Source: Bacteroidetes bacterium GWF2_33_38 (GTDB taxonomy: Bacteria; Bacteroidota; Bacteroidia; Bacteroidales; GWF2-33-38). Taken from it: a DNA stretch of 64,000 nt. The number at the start of each line of letters is the position of its first letter. Position 1 is the stretch's first letter. Under the pieces are notes generated by a model that was not told where the DNA came from, ran no database searches, and worked only from the letters and a program-made list of their open reading frames with translations. This document shows positions 53,797 through 61,400 of this stretch, piece after piece. The stretch spans positions 33,033 through 97,032 of the forward strand of contig MEOF01000055.1 in assembly GCA_001769505.1 (NCBI GenBank), in the 5' to 3' direction. Both the position numbers and the translations under genes were made by a program.

Positions 53797-54654
53797 TTAA
53801 ATGGTTAATTCGTATCCAATAGAATAAAGTAGAATAATTATGGCTCCAACTATAATTCGATATACACCAAATGCTTTAAATCCATATTTTGTTAATAACG
53901 CAATAAATGTTTTAATGGCAATCATTGCCACAATAAAAGCAACGGCATTTCCAACTAATAATTGTGAAATGTTGTCAGAATTTATGATTTCATAATTTTT
54001 TAGGAGTTTATAAGCCGAAGCAGCAAGCATAGTTGGGACAGCTAAAAAGAAAGAAAACTCAGCTGCATTTTTGCGATTTAATTTTTGAGCCATTCCTCCT
54101 ATAATGGTTGCCGCCGAACGCGAAACGCCCGGAATCATGGCAATACACTGATATAATCCAATTACAAATGCATTTTTAAACTTCAAGTCTTGTTTTTCGC
54201 TTGGATTTTTAAACCATTTATCGACAAATAACAAAATTATTCCTCCCAAGAAGAGCGAAATAGCGACAACAATAACATTTTCCAACATCATGTCGATGTA
54301 GTCTCCTGCCAAAAAGCCAATGACTGCTGCAGGGATAAAAGCGGCAAAGAGTTTTAAATAAAATATTTTACTGTAAAAAATTTCTTTCCAAAAAATAGAT
54401 GCAAAAACAGAGTGATTTTTAAAAGCAGAACTAATTCGTTTAAAATCAATTTCATTCGTAAATTTTTTCCAATACAGAACCACCACCGAAAGTATGGCTC
54501 CAAACTGAATGTTGACTATAAATGCTTTTACAAAATCAGAATTTTCAACACCAAGAATTGATTGTGCAATAATCATATGTCCAGTTGAAGAAACTGGTAA
54601 AAATTCTGTTATTCCTTCAATTATTGCAATTAAAATTAATTCGAACCAACTCAT
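53797..54654 (-). CDS. uppP: Undecaprenyl-diphosphate phosphatase
   Basis: 285 residues with about seven TM helices. The two catalytic loops are [17 protein letters not shown] (residues 14-30) and [14 protein letters not shown]. Recycles undecaprenyl phosphate for cell-wall synthesis and confers bacitracin resistance (BacA). It overlaps DUF3098 by one base. Confidence 0.94.
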   Translation of the reverse strand: MSWFELILIAIIEGITEFLPVSSTGHMIIAQSILGVENSDFVKAFIVNIQFGAILSVVVLYWKKFTNEIDFKRISSAFKNHSVFASIFWKEIFYSKIFYLKLFAAFIPAAVIGFLAGDYIDMMLENVIVVAISLFLGGIILLFVDKWFKNPSEKQDLKFKNAFVIGLYQCIAMIPGVSRSAATIIGGMAQKLNRKNAAEFSFFLAVPTMLAASAYKLLKNYEIINSDNISQLLVGNAVAFIVAMIAIKTFIALLTKYGFKAFGVYRIIVGAIIILLYSIGYELTI

Positions 54655-54902
54655 TATTTTTTGCTTCTAGGCTTTCTCATAATTGCCCAAAACTCAAGGG
54701 CAAATCCTGCTATTACAATAATGGGGGCTAATGTTATTCGTCTAAAACTAAAAACCTCTTCGTTGAAAACGTTTGGGTCTTCAGCTTTTCCTCCGACCAT
54801 AAGCATGAATCCAATGAATATAATTACAAATCCAACAATTAAAAGTATGTAATTCTCTTTAGAAAATGCAAATTCAGTTTTGTTTTCGTCAGTTGATGCC
54901 AT
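54654..54902 (-). CDS. DUF3098 membrane protein
   Basis: 82 residues with two TM helices (about 18-40 and 54-74) joined by a loop ([19 protein letters not shown]). This short family is Bacteroidetes-specific and sits between ftsX and uppP in many genomes. Function unknown; the context suggests cell-envelope work. Confidence 0.85.
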   Translation of the reverse strand: MASTDENKTEFAFSKENYILLIVGFVIIFIGFMLMVGGKAEDPNVFNEEVFSFRRITLAPIIVIAGFALEFWAIMRKPRSKK

Positions 54903-54911
54903 ATTATTATT

Positions 54912-55790
54912 TTATAAATATAATTGATCTTGTTTTATTCGAAGATATTTGTTCACAGCAAAAAAGGTTGCGACCATTGTAATAAGTATTCCCAATACAA
55001 TTACCAAAAAAAATAACGCCCCTATAATTTTGTAATCGTAAAGGGTAATGACTTGTTCGAATTCGTTTTGAATTCCGTAAATTACGCCAATAAGCAGACC
55101 AATGGCTATAATTGCCCCTATAAATCCCTGTATGGTACTTGAGACTAAAAAAGGAAAACGGATAAATCCGCGTGTTGCTCCAACAAGTTTCATTGTGTTA
55201 ATAATAAATCGCTTAGAATATACTGCCAACCGTATTGTGTTATTAATTAATGCAAATGATATTAAAAACAATAACACACTAAATGCAAGTAGTATAAAGC
55301 TAATTTTTTTAACATTTCTATTTACTAAATGAAGTAGATTTTTGTGATAATAAACATTTTTAACTTGTGGATAATTTAAGAAATCAGCTTCAATAATTTT
55401 TAAACTATCTGGGTTGGCATAATCGGCCAATAAATGCACATCAATCGAAATGGGCAATGGATTATATCCCAAAAAATCGACAAAGTCCTCGCCTAATTCT
55501 GCCGAAAAATCTTTTGCTGCCTGCTCTTTCGTTACAAATTCAGTTGCTTTTACATAACGGGTGGCATCAATATCTTTTTGTAAACGAATAACATCAACTT
55601 CTTTCACATTATCCTTTAATATTACCGAAAAACCTATGTTTTCTTTAACGTAGTCGGATAACCTTTTTGCATTCAAAACCAATAGTCCAACATTCCCTAA
55701 TAAAAACAAGACAAGCGAAATGCTGATAATTGTGGTTATGTACGACGTTCTTAACCGATTTTTAGTCAGTTTATCTTCTTTTCTACCCAT
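54912..55790 (-). CDS. ftsX: Cell division protein FtsX
   Basis: 292 residues. TM1 near 20-42, a periplasmic domain (about 43-160, with LGYNPLPISIDVHL as in FtsX), then three TM helices. FtsX is the permease of the FtsEX complex that activates peptidoglycan hydrolases at division. FtsE is not in the window. First gene of the five-gene cluster. Confidence 0.9.
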   Translation of the reverse strand: MGRKEDKLTKNRLRTSYITTIISISLVLFLLGNVGLLVLNAKRLSDYVKENIGFSVILKDNVKEVDVIRLQKDIDATRYVKATEFVTKEQAAKDFSAELGEDFVDFLGYNPLPISIDVHLLADYANPDSLKIIEADFLNYPQVKNVYYHKNLLHLVNRNVKKISFILLAFSVLLFLISFALINNTIRLAVYSKRFIINTMKLVGATRGFIRFPFLVSSTIQGFIGAIIAIGLLIGVIYGIQNEFEQVITLYDYKIIGALFFLVIVLGILITMVATFFAVNKYLRIKQDQLYL

Positions 55791-55809
55791 ACTATAAACT
55801 ATAGACCTG

Positions 55810-55836
55810 CAAAGATATTATAATTCTTGAAACAAG
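55810..55836 (-). promoter_or_regulatory. Candidate promoter of ftsX
   Basis: Minus strand TATCTTTG (55817-55810) is an exact -7 match, with CTTG (55836-55833) upstream at a short spacing of 15. Confidence 0.4.
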
Positions 55837-55917
55837 GTAAATGTTTATATATTTTTAACAAAATTTCGTTTGTTGTAACATTGGATGATAAAAAGTTTCC
55901 AGTATTCTCTAGTTGCT

Positions 55918-57099
55918 CTATAGCAAAACTTTTACTCGACTGTTTGTTGTTAGTGTCATTTTCTCAAAATCGAAATTTTCGATTAAATTTATACCTGGGC
56001 TTTTTCCTATTTCTAAACTGCCGTAAATTTCGGATATATCAAGGGCTTTAGCACCATTTATGGTTGCCCAGTTCAGAATTTCGACAAAAGGTATTTCCGG
56101 AAAAAATTTTGCAATTGTTTTCATTTCATCTAGTATCGACAAGCTTGTATTTGACGCCAAACTATCGGTTCCCAAACAAATTTGTTGATTTGACTTGTAA
56201 AATACATCAAGTTTTGGTAAATTATTTTCTATAAAAATGTTTGAATTTGGACAGATACACCAATACAAATCGATAAATTTATCAGATAGTTTTATGATAT
56301 CCGTATCGCAAACATGTGTATTATGAACAAGAATGTTTTTATGATTCGCATTCAAATTTTGATAAACAAAATCGCTTGAATTTGAAAAATTTGATAAGTA
56401 ATTCAAATGATTTTCGTCAATTGATTTTATATAATCAAACAAGTGCCCCGATTTATGAACAAACAGCTTTTCCTCGTCAATGCTTTCGCTATTATGGATA
56501 GATGTAATTTGACGATTTTTCGAGTTTGTAGAAATACGTAACATTAAATTCTCAGAAATAGAATATGGAGCATGTGGAACAATACTAGCTAGTAAAGATG
56601 CTGACTCGAACTCTTTTAAAAGTTTTTTTGCATAATCAATTTTATCATTCGCAGGAATATTTTTAATTCCAAAAACCTCAATAAAAGTGTGGTAGTGTAA
56701 TTTTGACTTCCTTTTTATTGCAATACTCGAATTATTATTTGAAATATCGCCGACAGCGACAATTCCATTTTTCTTCATTTCAAAATCAGCATGCAAAATG
56801 CTTTCTTCAATTTCAGTTGGTGCAAGCACTCTTTTTTGTTCAACTTGTTGCACAAACGAAGTCATGCCTGATTGCGGTGATATTTTATTTTTAAGAAATG
56901 ATAGTTCAATATGCGAATGTGTATTTATAAAACCTGGAGTAATTACTCCGTTATAAAATTCAAGATTTTCGATTTCTTTTAAATCGCCATTTGTATCAAT
57001 AATATCGATAATTTTATGGTCATCATCTAATACAATTATTCCGTTTTTAAGCGGTTTTGAGTTTGATGTAAAAATATAATTTGCTGAAAATTTTCGCAT
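55918..57099 (-). CDS. Amidohydrolase-family deaminase-like protein
   Basis: 393 residues. Metal-binding HxH in GFINTHSHIELSFL, later His in IVPHAPYSIS and HNSESID, and catalytic Asp in CLGTDSLASN. The arrangement is that of MtaD/TrzN-type (SAH or adenosine-like) deaminases and related amidohydrolases. The substrate cannot be told. It overlaps the DUF4296 stop by one base and ends the PorP operon. Confidence 0.82.
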   Translation of the reverse strand: MRKFSANYIFTSNSKPLKNGIIVLDDDHKIIDIIDTNGDLKEIENLEFYNGVITPGFINTHSHIELSFLKNKISPQSGMTSFVQQVEQKRVLAPTEIEESILHADFEMKKNGIVAVGDISNNNSSIAIKRKSKLHYHTFIEVFGIKNIPANDKIDYAKKLLKEFESASLLASIVPHAPYSISENLMLRISTNSKNRQITSIHNSESIDEEKLFVHKSGHLFDYIKSIDENHLNYLSNFSNSSDFVYQNLNANHKNILVHNTHVCDTDIIKLSDKFIDLYWCICPNSNIFIENNLPKLDVFYKSNQQICLGTDSLASNTSLSILDEMKTIAKFFPEIPFVEILNWATINGAKALDISEIYGSLEIGKSPGINLIENFDFEKMTLTTNSRVKVLL

Positions 57100-57491
57100 T
57101 ACTTACTTGTATTCGCTGCATCTTTAAATACATCATTAACCATACTTTTTCCTTCAAGTTCGCTCATTTCGACGAGAACGTCTTCATAAATTACGTCCAA
57201 ATATTTAGGATCACGGGAATAATATTTTAAACTATTATCAAATCGACCTTTTTTAATATTATATTTTTCGAAAACAGCCTTATAACAAGAGTATGAAAAA
57301 TCACGTTTTTCATTATCTTTTAAATTCGATGTTGTAACCATCGCATCAGCTAAATGAATATCTACCAATACCAGAATCAAGGTGTCTCTAGATAATAAAT
57401 CTGATGGAATTGCTTGTTTTTCTATGTTCTGTTTACACGAAATAAAAAACAGAGATAAAAAACAGAAACTAACTAAAAAAAACTTCATCAT
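57099..57491 (-). CDS. DUF4296 lipoprotein
   Basis: 130 residues. Lipobox LFFISC19, then IPSDLLSRDTLILVLVDIHLADAMV, the DUF4296 signature, and FDNSLKYYSRDPKYLDVIYEDVL. A Bacteroidetes-specific family without known function. Directly adjacent to porP. Confidence 0.85.
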   Translation of the reverse strand: MMKFFLVSFCFLSLFFISCKQNIEKQAIPSDLLSRDTLILVLVDIHLADAMVTTSNLKDNEKRDFSYSCYKAVFEKYNIKKGRFDNSLKYYSRDPKYLDVIYEDVLVEMSELEGKSMVNDVFKDAANTSK

Positions 57492-58412
57492 TTATTCGTT
57501 GCTTATCGAAATCGGCATTGTTTTGCGTGCTTTGTTAAATCGAATTCCAAGCATTACTTCGTGTGAACCGCTACTGGCCTTTTTAACCGAAGAAATAATC
57601 ATGTCGTAAGAATAGCCAATCATCAACTGACTATCAAGATCATATCCAATCATGAAAGCAATAGCATCGGAAGTTCTATACGAGACGCCAAACCAAGCCA
57701 TTTTCATATAACTAGCTTTAAGGCTAAAGTCAATCTGAACAGGAACTTTTGTCATTGCTTTAACCAAAACCGACGGTTCTATTGTAATAACATCAGTTAC
57801 TGGAAATTTGTATCCAGCAACCACAAAAAAGTGATTTGTTAATCGATTCAAGCCACTCAACGTATCTTCATAAAAATTAATATTATTTCTCAATAATTGA
57901 TTTGCTGAAAATCCAACATAATATTTATCAGAATAAAGATGTGCACCAAAACCAGCATCAGGGACATAATCAATATAATCTTGTTGATCGAGTGGGTCAA
58001 AATCATCTTTTAACGTAACTTTTGTACCATCAATTTTATATTGTAAAACTCCAGCCGTTAAGCCAAGTGAAAGACGAATGTTATTTACAATCTTAAGGTT
58101 ATAAGCATAAGACCCATATAACCCAGTTCTTGAAGTTGGACCCGTAAAATCGCTAAATAAATACCCGCCAAATCCCATGCTTTTACTTTTATGAGGACCA
58201 TACATGCTTAATGTATATGTTCGGGGAGCATCTACGACCCCAACCCATTGGTAACGATTATTTGAACGAGCGACAAAATAATCGTCAACCCCCGCGACTG
58301 CAGGATTATTAATAAAATCGTTCAGTGCATATTGAGTGTATTGCTGCATTTGTTGTGAAAATGCAGCATTTACAATCAATATTAGTGTTAGTATTATATT
58401 AAATTTTCTCAT
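57492..58412 (-). CDS. PorP/SprF-family T9SS outer-membrane protein
   Basis: 306 residues. Signal peptide, then QQMQQYTQYALNDFINNPAVAG, the PorP/SprF opening motif, and alternating strands of an outer-membrane barrel (GFGGYLFSDFTG, YGSYAYNLK, GFGAHLYSDKYYVGFSANQLL). SprF-like proteins are needed to export type B CTD proteins such as SprB. It starts 2 bases after the SprB-like gene, the classical pair. Confidence 0.92.
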   Translation of the reverse strand: MRKFNIILTLILIVNAAFSQQMQQYTQYALNDFINNPAVAGVDDYFVARSNNRYQWVGVVDAPRTYTLSMYGPHKSKSMGFGGYLFSDFTGPTSRTGLYGSYAYNLKIVNNIRLSLGLTAGVLQYKIDGTKVTLKDDFDPLDQQDYIDYVPDAGFGAHLYSDKYYVGFSANQLLRNNINFYEDTLSGLNRLTNHFFVVAGYKFPVTDVITIEPSVLVKAMTKVPVQIDFSLKASYMKMAWFGVSYRTSDAIAFMIGYDLDSQLMIGYSYDMIISSVKKASSGSHEVMLGIRFNKARKTMPISISNE

Positions 58413-58414
58413 AG

Positions 58415-61400
58415 CTATTTCATTATTGTTACTGGTCCTGAAATCACATGTTTTTCATAATCATTATTTACATTTATGATGTAATAATAAGTTCCCATCG
58501 GTAAAATTTTTCCTTTTGCAGTTGTTCCATCCCAAGGTTGGTTATATCCTTTCGAATACCACAAACTTTCTCCCCAACGATTAAATATTTCAACTTCGAT
58601 TTCGGGATAATAATCTAAATAATCGATTATCCAAGTATCGTTAATTCCATCGTCGTTTGGTGTAAATCCGGTAGGGAATTTAATTCTTGGTATTATGCTT
58701 ACAAGAACAGAGTCGTGCTGAACGCAACCATATTGACTAGTTGTAAACACATAATATAAGGTCGATTCTTCAGGTGTTGCTTCAGGATTATAAATTGTTG
58801 TATCACTCAACCCTGTTGATGGTGTCCAATAATAAGTGGTAAGCTCATCTCCTCCATCAACTGAAATTTCAGCAATTTCATCGTAATAAATTTCAACGTC
58901 GTCGCTTGCTTCGATATTTAACAATGGGTAAATATTTACTAACATCGTATCGGTATCGTAACAAACATTTTTAGCTGTTAAAATAAACATTGTTGAATCC
59001 ATTGGGGTTACAAAAGGATTTGAAATGCTTGAGTCACTCAATAGTTCAGTTGGAGTCCAAATTAATGTATCGGCTCCGGAGCCAAATAATTGAACTGACT
59101 GCCCAAGACAAATAGAAGTATCAGGTCCTGCATCAGCAATAATTATTATGTTTGCATTTACAGTTATTGAATCAATTTGCAAAATACAATCTGCTTCATC
59201 GCTAATTGTTACACTATAATATCCCGAAGCAATATTGTGTAAATCTTGCGTAGTTAAACTATCAGGATTCCATAAATATGTGTATGGAGGAACCCCTCCC
59301 AAAACTGTCAAATTAATATCTCCATCAAATGTTGAATTTTCACAAGTTGTCAGATTTGTAGTGTATGAGGTAGAAATTAAGCTTGGAGTAATTATTTCAA
59401 TAGAATCGGATATAAAATACAAACAACCATTGTTATCCTGAATATTTGCTAAATAATTACCTTCACAAAGTCCAACAGAGACTGAATCTTCAGGAGGAGT
59501 TTGCAAGCTAATCCAATGATATGTAAACGGAGCAACACCGCCAGAAGCATGTAAAGTAATCTCGCCATCACATTCGCCATTACAAGTTATTCCCTTAATT
59601 TCACTTACAACCTCAATTGGGTCTGGACTAGAAATATCAGCAATTCTTACTCTGCTACATAAATTACTATCATAAATGGTAACAAAATGCATTCCAGCAC
59701 ACAAATCACTAACCGTACTTGTATTATCTCCGGTTGACCAAATATATGAATATGCAGGAGCTCCTCCAGTTGTTGAAATAACAGCTTCGCCATTACAGTT
59801 TCCATAACAAGTTGCGTCGGTTATTGAAGAAACAACAGGGCTTAGATTCGAGGTATCGATTACTTCAATCATGCTTGTATCAATACAACCGTTAAAATCT
59901 TGAACAGAAACGGTATATAATCCTGCAACCAAATTGATTGCTGTTGTTGAATCTTGATGAAGCACATCGTTCCATAAATATGAATATGGAGAAGTGCCGC
60001 CAGTAACTGAAATTGTCGCAGTTCCTTCGTTTCCTCCATTACACGATACCTGAGTTAAATTACTAAAAGTTCCTACGATTTCGGCAGGCTCAAGAATAGT
60101 TACATTCTCTGCGTAAATACAAGTTCCTGCATCGGTAACCGTAACATTTATGATTCCTGCACATAAAGCACTTGCCGTTTGACTAGTTTCATCATTTTCC
60201 CACAAATATGTATATGGAGATGTTCCGCCTGCTACAGAAATTGTTGCCGAGCCATTACATAAACCAAAACAAGTAACATCGTCAGAACTTACAATAGAAG
60301 CTGTTAGTTCCATTGGCTCTATTACCTCTGTACTATCAATAAAAGTACAATTGTTTTCATCAGAAACGGTTAGGTAATAAGTTCCCGCTATAAGGTTACT
60401 AATAATTGTGTCGTTTCCGGTAACTGACCATGAAACAGAGTAATCCGGCGTTCCTCCTGTAATATAAGCGAAAACGCTTCCGTCAGATAAACCATTACAA
60501 CTTATATTACTTGTTATGAGTTGAACACTTAATACATTTACGTCTTGAATTACGATTTCAGCAGCATCGGAACATAAACTATCGTCAACCACGGTTACAT
60601 AGTATGTTCCAGCACAAAGAGAGTCTGCGGAAAATCCAGTATCCGTTATTGGTGTAGACCATGTATAAACGTATGGAGTTGTACCGCCATCGGCTTCAAC
60701 AGTAACACTTGCATCGCAAACGCCATTACAACTAATTGGATTCAAATCGATAATTGAAACGGCAACACTTGATGTGTCATTAATTTCAATTGTTTGGGTT
60801 GATGTACAAGCATTTGCATCGGTAACCGTTAAGTGGTAAAACCCAACACACAATCCGCTAATCGAAGAGTTCGTAGAATCGTTTGACCAATCGTAAGTAT
60901 AAGGAGAAATTCCACCTGAAACACTTACAGAAGAAGCTCCTACACAAGAACCACAATAAGCAGAATTATTGGTAAATGTTGCCAAAATTTCGGCTGGTTG
61001 ATAAATGGCAGTATCTAAAATTATAAAACATCCATTAGCATCGCTAACTGTAACTTCATAATTTCCTGCCGTTAAATTAATTGCAGAAATCGACGTTTGA
61101 TTATCCGACCACTCAAATTCATAAGGAGGCGTACCTCCGTTAACCGCTAGATTAATTACTCCATTTGCATCGCCATAACATAAATTATCGACCGTGTTTA
61201 AAAGACTAGCCTCCAAAATAGTTGGTTCAACTAAACTAACGCTATCAACGCTTACGCAGCCATTACCATCTGTAACTGTAACAGTATAAGTGTCCTCAGC
61301 TAAATCAAAAATATCCTGAATAACTTTTCCGTTTGACCATAAATATGAGAAACTTGTTGAAGAGCCCGTAACCGTTAAATCTATTTTTCCATCTTCTATT